In this document: positions 8,336-16,378 of the stretch, in pieces
Layout: every line of letters starts with the position of its first letter
Numbering within the stretch: position 1 is the first letter of the stretch
Assembly (NCBI RefSeq): GCF_021343995.1
Contig: NZ_JAJTTE010000019.1
Coordinates: 1 to 64,000 of the forward strand
Source: Pseudonocardia terrae
GTDB taxonomy: Bacteria > Actinomycetota > Actinomycetes > Mycobacteriales > Pseudonocardiaceae
DNA: 64,000 nt
Reading direction: 5' to 3'
Translations under genes and position numbers: made by a program
Notes under the pieces: model-generated
What the model was told of the DNA's origin: nothing
Seen by the model: the letters and a program-made list of their open reading frames with translations, nothing else
Databases searched by the model: none

Positions 8336-9121
8336 GTGCCGCCCGCCGACTTCCTCGATCTCCCGGACCGCAGCGCCAAGCCCCGCACCACCGGGCTCAC
8401 CCACGTCCTCGACCCCGGGGCAGGGGTCCGCACGGTCGCCGACCTGCTGTCCTCGGCCGCAGCACACATCGACATCTGGAAGGTCGGCTGGGGCACCGCG
8501 TACGTCGACGCCGGGCTCGACGCGAAGATCGCGCTGCTGCGCCGGCAGGGGATCGCGGTGTGTCTGGGCGGGACGATGCTCGAGATCGCCTGGGCCCAGG
8601 ACCGGGCGGAGCGGTGCCTGGCCTGGGCCGCCGGCGCGGGCTTCGACCACGTCGAGGTCTCCCGTGGCACCGTGCCGATGTCCCTTCAGGACAAGGGCAG
8701 GCTGATCGCGCTCGCGGCGCGCCGGTTCACCGTCCTCGCCGAGGTCGGCAGCAAGGCGCCGGGCGACCAGCAGGCGGCTCGCACCTGGCCGCACGAGTGC
8801 CTCCGTGATCTCGACGCCGGCGCCGCCCTCGTCGTCACCGAGGGGCGGCAGAGCGGCACCGTCGGCACCTTCGACTCCGCGGGCCGGGTGCGCCCCGACG
8901 TCGTCGAGGCGGTGGTGTCGGCCGTGGACCCCTCCCGGGTCGTGTTCGAGGCGCCGCGGTCGACGCAGCAGGCCTGGTTCGTGCGACGTTTCGGGCCGGA
9001 CGTCAACCTCGGCAACGTCGGCCTCGGCGAGGTGCTCTCGGTCGAGACCCTCCGGCTCGGCCTGCGCTCCGACACGGCCGCCCTCCCCACCCAGCAGTCC
9101 GCGGGCGCCGGACCGGCATGA
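8336..9121 (+). CDS. comA: Phosphosulfolactate synthase (ComA family)
   Basis: ComA adds sulfite to phosphoenolpyruvate to give (R)-phosphosulfolactate, the first committed step of coenzyme M synthesis; the Xanthobacter homologue is XcbB. Family features are the N-terminal PRTTGLTHVLDPG, DIWKVGWGTAYVD, GFDHVEVSRGTVPMSLQDKGRLI, TVLAEVGSKAPGDQ and VVFEAPRSTQQAWFVRRFGPDVNLGNV. The length, about 261 residues, is normal. GTG 8336 is favoured because AAAAAGG sits 8 bases upstream; GTG 8327 is the alternative. It is the first gene of a five-gene operon with 4-16 base overlaps. The AT-richer region at 8295-8326 is the likely promoter. Confidence 0.88.
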   Translation: MPPADFLDLPDRSAKPRTTGLTHVLDPGAGVRTVADLLSSAAAHIDIWKVGWGTAYVDAGLDAKIALLRRQGIAVCLGGTMLEIAWAQDRAERCLAWAAGAGFDHVEVSRGTVPMSLQDKGRLIALAARRFTVLAEVGSKAPGDQQAARTWPHECLRDLDAGAALVVTEGRQSGTVGTFDSAGRVRPDVVEAVVSAVDPSRVVFEAPRSTQQAWFVRRFGPDVNLGNVGLGEVLSVETLRLGLRSDTAALPTQQSAGAGPA

Positions 9122-10050
9122 GCGGGGCGCACCGACCGCGACCGGGGGCGAACTTCGTCCCGCTCCGGTACCGGGGCGTCGCGGTGACGACGGTCCCGCC
9201 GGAGGTGGCACTCGACGAACCGTCGCTGCGCGCCCACCTGGTGGGGCGGCAGGCCTACCGGCGGACCCGGTTCGTGGTGGCGCGCCGGGACCCGCACGAT
9301 CCCGGCCCGACCGCCCTCGTGCGCGTCGAACGGCGGGACCCCGGCCCGCTCTTCTCCGAGGTGATGGCGGTCGAGATGCTGGCCGGCCCGGCCGAGTGCA
9401 CCTGGGTCCGCGCCCCCGAGGTCGACACCGGCATCCCGTCCGCGCTGGCGGCGGTCGCGCTCGACCGGGCGCCCGGTGCCCGGGCGGTCGTCGTCGAGGG
9501 GCGCTACGCGCACGTGAACTTCATCCTGGACGCGCAGCCGCTGCCGGTCGTCGTGCGCGAGGTCGTGCCCCCCGAGCCGGCGAAGCTGGCCGACCAGGCG
9601 CGCCGGGTGGTGGCCGTGACCGAGGACCTGCGTCCGGTACGGATCATCGAACGGTCCGAGGACCTCGCCGAGCTCGCCACCCGCGCACCGGCCGGGCACT
9701 ACCTGCTCCCCTGCCGCGGCTCCGGGGGCGAGGTGCCCGGAGCGGCCGTGTCCTACCTGGACGAGCACCCGCCCCGGGCCGACTGGACGCTGCTCGGTTG
9801 CACCCGCTCCCTGCAGATCCACCGCTGGTTCTACGGCGACGAACCCCCGTCCGTCGACTTCTGTCCCAAGCGGACGGTCGCCCGGAGCCGGCCGGACGCG
9901 CCGACCCTGACCAAGTGCTGTCTGCAGGAGGAGGACCTCGACCAGGGCGACGGCTGGGTGTCGGTGCCGTGGGGGTCGTCGCTGGCCCACGTGCGGGAGG
10001 CCCTGGCCCTGCTGGCCGAACGGGAGGGCGGACCGTGGGCAACCGGCTGA
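9118..10050 (+). CDS. Unrecognised protein inside the coenzyme-M-type operon
   Basis: This 310-residue soluble protein matches no family I can name with confidence. It overlaps comA by 4 bases (ATGA) and the next lyase by 16, so it is probably an integral part of the same pathway. The middle has a VVVEGRYAHVNFILDAQPLPVVVREVVPPEP block. The C-terminal third is cysteine-containing: HYLLPCRGSGGEVPGA, LLGCTRSLQIHRWFYGDEPPS, DFCPKR and TKCCLQEEDL. The conserved-looking cysteines suggest metal or cluster binding or a thiol-carrying step. The bacterial CoM route needs steps beyond the recognised enzymes here (decarboxylation, thiolation, reduction), so it is a candidate for one of them. Confidence 0.7.
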   Translation: MSGAHRPRPGANFVPLRYRGVAVTTVPPEVALDEPSLRAHLVGRQAYRRTRFVVARRDPHDPGPTALVRVERRDPGPLFSEVMAVEMLAGPAECTWVRAPEVDTGIPSALAAVALDRAPGARAVVVEGRYAHVNFILDAQPLPVVVREVVPPEPAKLADQARRVVAVTEDLRPVRIIERSEDLAELATRAPAGHYLLPCRGSGGEVPGAAVSYLDEHPPRADWTLLGCTRSLQIHRWFYGDEPPSVDFCPKRTVARSRPDAPTLTKCCLQEEDLDQGDGWVSVPWGSSLAHVREALALLAEREGGPWATG

Positions 10051-11381
10051 GCGCGTCGCGGGTGTACCGGCATCTCTGGGGCGGCCCGGAGACCGACGCG
10101 CTGTTCGACGAGGAGGCCATGCTCCGGTCGTGGCTGGAGGTGCTGGTCGCGCTGGCCCGGGCCCAGGCCGAGCTGGGCATCATCCCCCTCTCGTCCGCCG
10201 AGGCGATCGAGGCGGGTGCCCGGGTGGAGGACCTCGACCTGGACCACGTCGCCGAGCAGACCCGGGCGACGTCGCACTCCACGCTCGGCCTGATCCGCGG
10301 CCTGCAGCGGCTCCTCCCGGAGCACGCCCGCGAGCACGTCTACCTCGGGGCGACGGTCCAGGACGTCACCGACACATGGTTCGGGATCGTGCTGCGTGAC
10401 GTGGGCCGGATCGTCCGGCGCGATCTGTGCGCCATCGAGCGGTCCCTCCTCGATCTCGCCGCGGCGCACCGGACGACGCCGATGGCCGGCCGTACCCATG
10501 GCCAGCCCGGCTCGCCCATCACCTTCGGGTTCAAGGTCGCCTCGTGGGCCGACGAGATCGGGCGCCACCGGAGCAGGTTCGAGGAGGGCCGCCCCCGCTG
10601 GGAGGTGGGCCAGCTCGCCGGGGCCGTCGGCAACCTCGCCTTCTTCGGGCCCGCCGGCCCCGAGCTGCGCCGCCGGTTCTGCGCCCGGCTCGACCTCCAC
10701 GACCCGGGCATCTCGTGGCTCACGTCCCGGGACCGCATCGCGGAGTTCGGCGGGTGTCTCGCCATGGTCTGCGGCACCCTCGCGCGCCTCGGCACCGAGG
10801 TCTACGAGCTGGCCCGCCCCGAGATCGACGAGCTGGCCGAACCCGCCCCGCCGGGTGCGGTCAGCAGCATCACCATGCCGCACAAGCGCAATCCGGAGAT
10901 CGCCGAGCACCTCGACACCCTGGCGCGGCTGGCCCGCTCCTCCGCCGGTGTCCTGCTGGAGGGCATGGTCGCCGCCCACGAGCGGGACGGGCGGGCCTGG
11001 AAGGCCGAGTGGATCGCCCTGCCCGAGATCTGCCAGCTGACGGCGACCGCGCTCCGCCTCGGCCGCGGCCTCGTCGAGGACCTCGAGGTGCACCCGGACG
11101 CCATGGCACGGACCCTGGCGCGCTCCGGAGGACTGACCGCCGAGCGGGTGCTCGCCGGGCTCGCCGAGCGGATCGGGAAGCACCGGGCACAGGCCGTGCT
11201 GCACGACGTCCTCCGGGTCGAGGGCGGGGACCTCGCCGAGTCGCTCGCCGCCCGCGGGCTCGCCACACCGGACGAGGTGCGGGCGTGGGCCGCCAGCAGC
11301 GCGATCGACGCCGCGGCGGCCATGGTGGACACCGTCCTCGCGCGGGCCGCCGACCGGGACCGCGTGGCGGGTGAGCGGTGA
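10035..11381 (+). CDS. Aspartase/fumarase-superfamily lyase, adenylosuccinate-lyase-like
   Basis: The 448-residue protein has the three conserved blocks of the superfamily: TSHSTLG, MAGRTHGQPGSPITFGFK and the signature SSITMPHKRN at residues 277-286. Its closest style is PurB/CMLE. It is unlikely to be the purine-pathway PurB because of its setting between comA and a D-cysteine-desulfhydrase-like gene. In the Xanthobacter CoM pathway such lyases act on phosphosulfolactate (elimination of phosphate to sulfoacrylate). The GTG start lies inside the end of the upstream gene, indicating coupling. The 3' end overlaps the PLP gene by 11 bases. Confidence 0.85.
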   Translation: MGNRLSASRVYRHLWGGPETDALFDEEAMLRSWLEVLVALARAQAELGIIPLSSAEAIEAGARVEDLDLDHVAEQTRATSHSTLGLIRGLQRLLPEHAREHVYLGATVQDVTDTWFGIVLRDVGRIVRRDLCAIERSLLDLAAAHRTTPMAGRTHGQPGSPITFGFKVASWADEIGRHRSRFEEGRPRWEVGQLAGAVGNLAFFGPAGPELRRRFCARLDLHDPGISWLTSRDRIAEFGGCLAMVCGTLARLGTEVYELARPEIDELAEPAPPGAVSSITMPHKRNPEIAEHLDTLARLARSSAGVLLEGMVAAHERDGRAWKAEWIALPEICQLTATALRLGRGLVEDLEVHPDAMARTLARSGGLTAERVLAGLAERIGKHRAQAVLHDVLRVEGGDLAESLAARGLATPDEVRAWAASSAIDAAAAMVDTVLARAADRDRVAGER

Positions 11382-12447
11382 CGACCCCGATGACGACCCC
11401 GACGACGAGCCGATGACGGCCCCGACGAAGACCCCGATGACAAGACTGCCACCGCGGTTCCCCCTCGCCACGCTGCCGACCCCGCTGGTCCCCGCCCGCA
11501 GGCTCGCGGCCACCGGTCCGGGCCGGCTGCTCGTCAAGCGCGACGACCTCGTCGGGTTCGCCGTGGCGGGGAACAAGGCACGGGCCCTCGAGTACCTGGT
11601 GGGCGCGGCGATCGACTTCGGGGCGCGGGTCCTCGTGACCGGGGGAGGCCCCGGGTCGAACTTCTGCGCCGCGGCCGCGGTCGCGGCCCGCGTGGCGGAC
11701 CTGGAGTGCGAGCTGGTCGTCTGGGGCGACCCCGGGGCGGCACCGAACATGCGGATCGCCCGGGCCGCGGGGGCGCGGATCCTCCCGACCGGTGACGACG
11801 ACCGCGATGCCGTCGACGTCCTCGTGGCAGAGCGAGCGGCCGAGCTCAGCCTCTCCGGCCGGAAGGCCTACGCGGTACCGCGGGGCGGGTCCACGGCCAT
11901 CGGCGCCCTCGGCTTCGCCGACGCCGCCCGGGAGCTGGTCGCGCAGCTGGCGGCGCTGGACGACCGGCCCTCGGCGATCGTGCTGCCGGTCGGGTCGGGC
12001 GGCAGCTGCGCCGGTCTGCTCTCGGGCCTGGCGGAGGCGGGCTGCCCCGTTCCCGTCGTCGGCGTGTCGGTGAGCCGGCCCCCCGCGGCCGTGCGCGAGC
12101 ACGTGCTGGCCCTCGCCCGGCAGTGCTCGGTCCTCCGCGGCGCGCCGCCCCCGCGTCCCGCGCAGCTCGAGCTCGTCGACGCCCGCGGGCCGGGGTTCGG
12201 CTCGTTGACGCCGCAGGAGCGGGAGCGCTGCCGGACCGCGCTGCACACCGAGGGGTTCCTGCTCGACGCGACCTACGGCGCGGAGGCCTTCTCCGTCGCC
12301 CTCGATCTCTGCCACGACCGTCCCGGACCCGTCGTCTGGTGGCACACGGGCGGCGTGGCCGCGGCGATCGACCGGCTGGGCCGGCCCGAGGGCGTCCCGG
12401 TGAGCACCTCCCGCCCCCGTCTCGAGGAAGGACACGGCACGCCATGA
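11371..12447 (+). CDS. PLP-dependent D-cysteine desulfhydrase / ACC-deaminase-like enzyme
   Basis: This is a fold-type II PLP enzyme. The cofactor lysine is Lys69 in VAGNKARALEYL (counted from GTG 11371). A phosphate-binding PVGSGGSCAGLLSGL and a GGGPGSN motif are present. Relatives cleave D-cysteine or 1-aminocyclopropane-1-carboxylate. In bacterial CoM synthesis a member of this family handles the thiol-forming step. The N-terminus is ambiguous: GTG 11371, ATG 11413 and ATG 11437 are all in frame, and the first 25 codons are a low-complexity repeat of GATGACGACCCCGACGA-like units giving DDPDDDPDDEP. The 3' end overlaps the next gene by ATGA. Confidence 0.86.
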   Translation: MSGDDPDDDPDDEPMTAPTKTPMTRLPPRFPLATLPTPLVPARRLAATGPGRLLVKRDDLVGFAVAGNKARALEYLVGAAIDFGARVLVTGGGPGSNFCAAAAVAARVADLECELVVWGDPGAAPNMRIARAAGARILPTGDDDRDAVDVLVAERAAELSLSGRKAYAVPRGGSTAIGALGFADAARELVAQLAALDDRPSAIVLPVGSGGSCAGLLSGLAEAGCPVPVVGVSVSRPPAAVREHVLALARQCSVLRGAPPPRPAQLELVDARGPGFGSLTPQERERCRTALHTEGFLLDATYGAEAFSVALDLCHDRPGPVVWWHTGGVAAAIDRLGRPEGVPVSTSRPRLEEGHGTP

Positions 12448-13955
12448 CCGACACCGCCCGGGCCCGGCGCACGCGGCCCGAGGGGTTCCCGGAGAACGGG
12501 CCCGCGCCGGAGCTGATCCGCTCCGGCTTCGAGCTGGAGAACGCGGACGCCGCGTTCCTGCACCACGGGCTGAACCTCGCCGACGTCGCCCACGTGCTGG
12601 ACCTGTCCCGGCGCGGGCTCGTCCCGCCCGAGGCCTGCCGCACCCTGCTCGCCCTGCTGCTCGAGGTCGTCGACATCGCGCCGGAGGAGTTCCCCTACGA
12701 CCCCGTCCACGGCGAGCCCTACAACTCCCGCGAGCGGTACTTCGTCTCCCGCATCGGCGACACGGCGGGGTGGCTGCACGCGGGCCGGCCCCGCCGGGAG
12801 GCGGCCCGGATCGCGCTGCGCCTGCACCTGCGCCGGCAGCTCGCCCGGCTCGTCGTCGACACCGTCGCGGCCGGCCTCACGATGGTCGACCGCGCGGAGG
12901 AGCACGCCGAGACGCTGCTGCCCGACCAGACCTACCTGCAACAGGCCCAGCCGTCGACCTTCGGGCACTACCTCCTGTCCTTCGCGTACTCGGTGGTCCG
13001 GGACTCCCGGCGGCTCCTCGACGAGCTCGGCTGGATCAGCCGCAGTCCGGGCGGCGCCGGGTGCGTCAACGGCACCCGGCTCCTCGACGACCGCGACCCG
13101 ATCGCCGACGCACTCGGGTTCGACGACGTCATCCCGCACACCCGGGACGCGATGTGGCAGGTGGACGCGCTGATCCACGTCCTGGCGTCCACCGCCAGCC
13201 TGCTCTCGAACTTCTCGAAGCTGGCCGAGGACCTGGAGATCTTCTCGTCGAGCGAGTTCGACTTCGTCGACCTGGCCGACGGCTACAGCCGGTCGAGCAT
13301 CCTCATGCCGCAGAAGCGCAACCCCTACGCGTTGGCGATCATCCGCGGCGCGTCCGGCGTCATGATCGGCAGGCTCACCGGGTTCCTCGCCGTCACGAAG
13401 AGCCCCTCCGCCCGCAGCGACAACCTGATCTTCGCCTACGGCGAGGTGCCCCGGGCCCTCGACCTCGCCCAGCGCATCACGACGCTCACCGGCGGGGTCG
13501 TGGCCACGCTGAGCGTGAACGCCGAGCGGATGCGCGACGAGCTGGACCGGGGCTACACCCAGGCCACCGACCTGGCGGAACATCTCGTGCAGCGGCTCGG
13601 CGTGGACTACCGCTCGGCCTACGTGGTCGTCGGGAACACGGTCCGGCAGGCGGCCCGCGACGGCGTCCCGGGCAGCGCGATCACGGGCGAGATGGTGGAC
13701 GCGCAGGCCCTCCGGCACACCGGACGATCGTGGGGGCTCGCGGGTACCGATCTCTCCGCGGTGCTCGATCCGCAGCAGATCGTGGCCACGCGCCGCGCCG
13801 AGGGCGGTGCGGCCCCCGACGCGGTGGCGGCGATGGTGCGGGACCTGCGTGCCGACCTCGGCACACTGGCCGACGAGGCATCGGCACGGCTCGCGGCCTT
13901 CGAGACGGTGGAGGCGGACCTCCTGGGGCGGGCCCGGGATGCGCTGCGCACCTGA
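12444..13955 (+). CDS. Aspartase/fumarase-superfamily lyase, argininosuccinate-lyase-like
   Basis: The 503-residue protein resembles argininosuccinate lyase: SRERYFVSRIGD, QTYLQQAQPSTFGHYLLSFA, GGAGCVNGTRLLDDRD and the signature SSILMPQKRN at residues 284-293. It is longer than housekeeping ArgH (about 470) and lies in an operon with comA, so an arginine role is unlikely. Two different superfamily lyases together with ComA and a D-cysteine-desulfhydrase-like protein reproduce the Xanthobacter xcb arrangement. It is the last gene of the operon and converges on the regulator ending at 13977. Confidence 0.84.
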   Translation: MTDTARARRTRPEGFPENGPAPELIRSGFELENADAAFLHHGLNLADVAHVLDLSRRGLVPPEACRTLLALLLEVVDIAPEEFPYDPVHGEPYNSRERYFVSRIGDTAGWLHAGRPRREAARIALRLHLRRQLARLVVDTVAAGLTMVDRAEEHAETLLPDQTYLQQAQPSTFGHYLLSFAYSVVRDSRRLLDELGWISRSPGGAGCVNGTRLLDDRDPIADALGFDDVIPHTRDAMWQVDALIHVLASTASLLSNFSKLAEDLEIFSSSEFDFVDLADGYSRSSILMPQKRNPYALAIIRGASGVMIGRLTGFLAVTKSPSARSDNLIFAYGEVPRALDLAQRITTLTGGVVATLSVNAERMRDELDRGYTQATDLAEHLVQRLGVDYRSAYVVVGNTVRQAARDGVPGSAITGEMVDAQALRHTGRSWGLAGTDLSAVLDPQQIVATRRAEGGAAPDAVAAMVRDLRADLGTLADEASARLAAFETVEADLLGRARDALRT

Positions 13956-13976
13956 GGCCGAGGACCCGTCGTGCCG

Positions 13977-14582
13977 TCAGGTCCCCGGGACCTCCACCCT
14001 GACGACCTCGGCGACCTCGTCGCCGTCGGGGCCCTCGCCGCCGTCGCCGCCCGTGGCGGCCACCGTGTACCCGGACCTGGTCGGGAGGTGGAACGCCTCG
14101 CCCGCGGCCACGACGGTCGTCTCCCCGGCCAGGGCGACCTCGGCCGCACCGGCGAGGACCAGCAGCAACGCCTCCCCCGGTCGGGGCTCGGCGGTCCAGC
14201 CCTCGCCGGGCCGCAGCCGCGAGGCCGTGCCCTCGGCGCGGAACCGCTCGGCCGGGCCGGTGATCCGCACGGGCCCGTCCCCGGCGTCGGCGAACCGGGT
14301 GAGCGTCCCCGACGGCTCCTCGTCCTCGACGAAGTGACGGGCGGGCACGTCCAGGGCTGCCGCCAGCTTCAGCAGGGTCGTGATGGTGGGCACCATCGTC
14401 CCCCGCTCGACCTTGTGCACCGAGGCCGCGGAGACGTCCGCGTGGTGCGCGAGCTGCTGCAGCGTCATGCCCTGCCGCCGGCGCAGCTCCCGGATCTTCG
14501 GGCCGATCGCCCCCACCACGCTGTCCAGGTGCGGAGCGGCGCGTCCCGAGGGTTCGGGCGCGGCGGCAGCGGCGGCGGGCAT
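13977..14582 (-). CDS. XRE-family regulator with C-terminal cupin domain
   Basis: A 201-residue protein with a helix-turn-helix at about residues 28-80 (IRELRRRQGMTLQQLAHHADV, then SAASVHKVERGTMVPTITTL) and a cupin-like C-terminal half (LRPGEGWTAEPRPGEALLLVLAG, VVAAGEAFHLPTRSGYTV). ATG 14582 is preceded by GAGGAGG. It is divergent from the flavoprotein gene at 14695. The shared spacer holds a perfect inverted repeat (14626-14642) overlapping a probable promoter, so it probably regulates that operon and itself. It could also read out the convergent CoM-type operon. Confidence 0.85.
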   Translation of the reverse strand: MPAAAAAAPEPSGRAAPHLDSVVGAIGPKIRELRRRQGMTLQQLAHHADVSAASVHKVERGTMVPTITTLLKLAAALDVPARHFVEDEEPSGTLTRFADAGDGPVRITGPAERFRAEGTASRLRPGEGWTAEPRPGEALLLVLAGAAEVALAGETTVVAAGEAFHLPTRSGYTVAATGGDGGEGPDGDEVAEVVRVEVPGT

Positions 14583-14598
14583 CGAGCCTCCTCGCGGC

Positions 14599-14626
14599 TT
14601 GACAGGCAATCCGTGTTTAGTATCGT
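14599..14626 (+). promoter_or_regulatory. Promoter of the flavoprotein operon
   Basis: TTGACA at 14599-14604 is followed after 16 bases by TATCGT at 14621-14626, a sigma-70-like pair ahead of GTG 14695. The stretch is markedly AT-rich for this genome. The -10 element touches the inverted repeat TACGAA-CAAAT-TTCGTA, so a bound repressor would block it. Confidence 0.55.
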
Positions 14627-14642
14627 ACGAACAAATTTCGTA
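14626..14642. promoter_or_regulatory. Inverted-repeat operator TACGAA-N5-TTCGTA
   Basis: A perfect 6-base inverted repeat with a 5-base spacer lies between the divergent XRE-cupin gene and the flavoprotein gene, directly at the predicted -10 region. By position it is the best candidate binding site for the XRE-cupin regulator. Confidence 0.6.
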
Positions 14643-14694
14643 TAGTCGACGCTCCCGTCGACCGAAGTCTACCCGGAACGAGAGGGTCGGAGCC

Positions 14695-16065
14695 GTGTCG
14701 CCAGCCGCACGCAGGACTGTGATCATCGGGGGCGGTGCCGCGGGTCTGGGAGCCGCCGGCGGGGTCAAGGCCGCCGACCCGTCCGCCGAGGTCACCGTCT
14801 ACACCGAGTTCGAGGACGTCGCCTACAGCCCGTGCGGCATCCCCTACGTCCACGGGGGCGAGATCCCGGACTTCGAGCGGCTGTTCCTCGCAGGCAAGCA
14901 GGCCTACGTCGACGCCGGCATCGACGTGCACTACGAGACCCGGGTGGCCGCCGTCGACCCGAAGGCGCAGACCGTGTCGGTCGACGGCGAGGGCGAGGTC
15001 CGCTACGACCAGCTGGTCATCGCGACCGGCTGGGACTACGCCGACCCGGGAGTGCCCGGCGGCGACCTCGCCGGGCTGTACTACGTGAAGAACATCCGTG
15101 CGGCCATGGAGTGGGACAAGGTCATCGGCGAGACGAAGCGCGCCGTCGTCGTCGAGGCCGGACCGCTCGGGCTCGAGATGGTGACCGCGCTGGCCCACCG
15201 GGACATCGAGACCCATCTGATCGATCCCAACCCGTATCCGCTGGCGATGATGGCCGATCCCGACATCATGGCCCCGGTCGAGGACTCCTGGCGCGAGCTG
15301 GGCGTCCACCTGCACTTCAACACCACGTTGCAGGAGTTCCTCGGGGACGGGAGCGGCGCGGTCCGCGCGGTCGGGACCTCCGACGGGGAGATCCCGGCCG
15401 ACCTCGTGGTGATCGCGACCCACAAGACCCCCCGGAACGACCTCGCCCGGGCCGCGGGGATCCGGATCGGGTCGACCGGCGGGATCATCGTCGACGAACG
15501 GATGAAGACCTCCGCACCGAACATCTGGGCGGCGGGGGACGCGGCCGAGATCCCGCACGGCCTGACCCGCACCCCCCTGCAGGGCCTGACGGGGTCCCAC
15601 GCCTACGCACAGGGCAAGACCGCCGGGACCAACGCCGGCGGCGGCACCCGCGCCTACCGTGCCGTCTTCGTCCCGTGGGGGACCCCGGCGGGCAAGTGGG
15701 TCATCGGCGGCGCCTCCTTCGGCGAGGCGACGGCGACGGCGTTGGGCATCCCGTACGTGCTCGGGGTGGCCGAGGGCATCTCACGGGCGCGGTACTACCC
15801 GGGCGTGCAGAAGATCAAGGTCAAGCTCCTGGCCGAGCCCGGCGCCCTGCGGCTCATCGGGGCCCAGATGGTCGGCGGCGGCGAGGGGATCAAGGAGCGG
15901 GCCGACTTCCTCGCCCAGGCGATCCGGTTCGGGATGACCTTCGACGACCTGTCCACCATGGAGAACGTCTACTCGCCGGCGATCGGCGCGCTCAACGAGC
16001 CGATCGTGGTCGCCGCGACCAACGGCCTCGCGGAGGCCGCGCGCCGGAACCGCGAGAAGGGCTGA
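14695..16065 (+). CDS. CoA-disulfide-reductase-like FAD/NAD(P) oxidoreductase
   Basis: The 456-residue flavoprotein belongs to the single-cysteine branch (CoA disulfide reductase, NADH oxidase, polysulfide reductase). FAD motif IIGGGAAGLGAAGGVK is at the start, and redox Cys47 in YSPCGIPY takes the place of the CxxxxC pair. IWAAGDAAEIP is the second FAD motif, followed by a dimerisation domain. The NAD-binding motif reads VVVEAGPLGLEM, with Glu where the first Gly of GxGxxG is expected, so cofactor use may be unusual. It heads an operon with a 90-residue protein and the MSMEG_0572-type gene. Its substrate could be a small disulfide, persulfide or polysulfide; a CoM-related disulfide is an attractive guess given the operon next door. 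Confidence 0.82.
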   Translation: MSPAARRTVIIGGGAAGLGAAGGVKAADPSAEVTVYTEFEDVAYSPCGIPYVHGGEIPDFERLFLAGKQAYVDAGIDVHYETRVAAVDPKAQTVSVDGEGEVRYDQLVIATGWDYADPGVPGGDLAGLYYVKNIRAAMEWDKVIGETKRAVVVEAGPLGLEMVTALAHRDIETHLIDPNPYPLAMMADPDIMAPVEDSWRELGVHLHFNTTLQEFLGDGSGAVRAVGTSDGEIPADLVVIATHKTPRNDLARAAGIRIGSTGGIIVDERMKTSAPNIWAAGDAAEIPHGLTRTPLQGLTGSHAYAQGKTAGTNAGGGTRAYRAVFVPWGTPAGKWVIGGASFGEATATALGIPYVLGVAEGISRARYYPGVQKIKVKLLAEPGALRLIGAQMVGGGEGIKERADFLAQAIRFGMTFDDLSTMENVYSPAIGALNEPIVVAATNGLAEAARRNREKG

Positions 16066-16067
16066 CG

Positions 16068-16340
16068 ATGGCCGCGACCTCTCCGGGGTTCTTCGGCTGG
16101 CTGCGGAGCAACTCGGAGCACTACCTGCTCGTCGCCGCCCACCGCGACCTGGCCCGCCGGACCGGTGCGCCCGCCCCGCGCCCGCCCCGGGGCGCCAAGG
16201 AGATCTTCTGGCTGAAGGTCTTCGCCCCCACCTACGCGGCGCTCCCGTGGGCGCTGCGCAGCCGCATCATGCGCGCCATGCCCGGAAGCCACCGCAGGAC
16301 GTGGGCGCCCCCGCCGCGAGCCCAGGGTCCGGCGGTCTGA
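16068..16340 (+). CDS. Hypothetical protein, 90 residues
   Basis: A small basic protein two bases downstream of the flavoprotein gene. It contains aromatic-rich segments (SPGFFGWLRSNSEHYLL, IFWLKVFAPTYAALPWAL) and a proline-rich, basic remainder. No signal peptide or clear transmembrane helix is evident, though the second segment could associate with membrane. I do not recognise it. Close spacing suggests that it works with the flavoprotein or the following nitrogen-response protein. Confidence 0.6.
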   Translation: MAATSPGFFGWLRSNSEHYLLVAAHRDLARRTGAPAPRPPRGAKEIFWLKVFAPTYAALPWALRSRIMRAMPGSHRRTWAPPPRAQGPAV

Positions 16341-16378
16341 CCACGACCGACAGCAGCACACGAACGAAGGAGAGCGAA

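Noticed and set aside
9118-10050. LarA (lactate racemase) to complete the nickel-pincer genes
   Set aside because: It lacks the His/Lys motifs and length of LarA and shows no resemblance to it.
10035-13955. Housekeeping purB and argH
   Set aside because: Both lyases lie in an operon with phosphosulfolactate synthase and a D-cysteine-desulfhydrase-like gene; no purine or arginine genes are nearby.
14695-16065. 2-ketopropyl-CoM oxidoreductase/carboxylase
   Set aside because: That enzyme has a redox-active cysteine pair; this protein has a single cysteine in SPCGIPY, as in CoA disulfide reductase.
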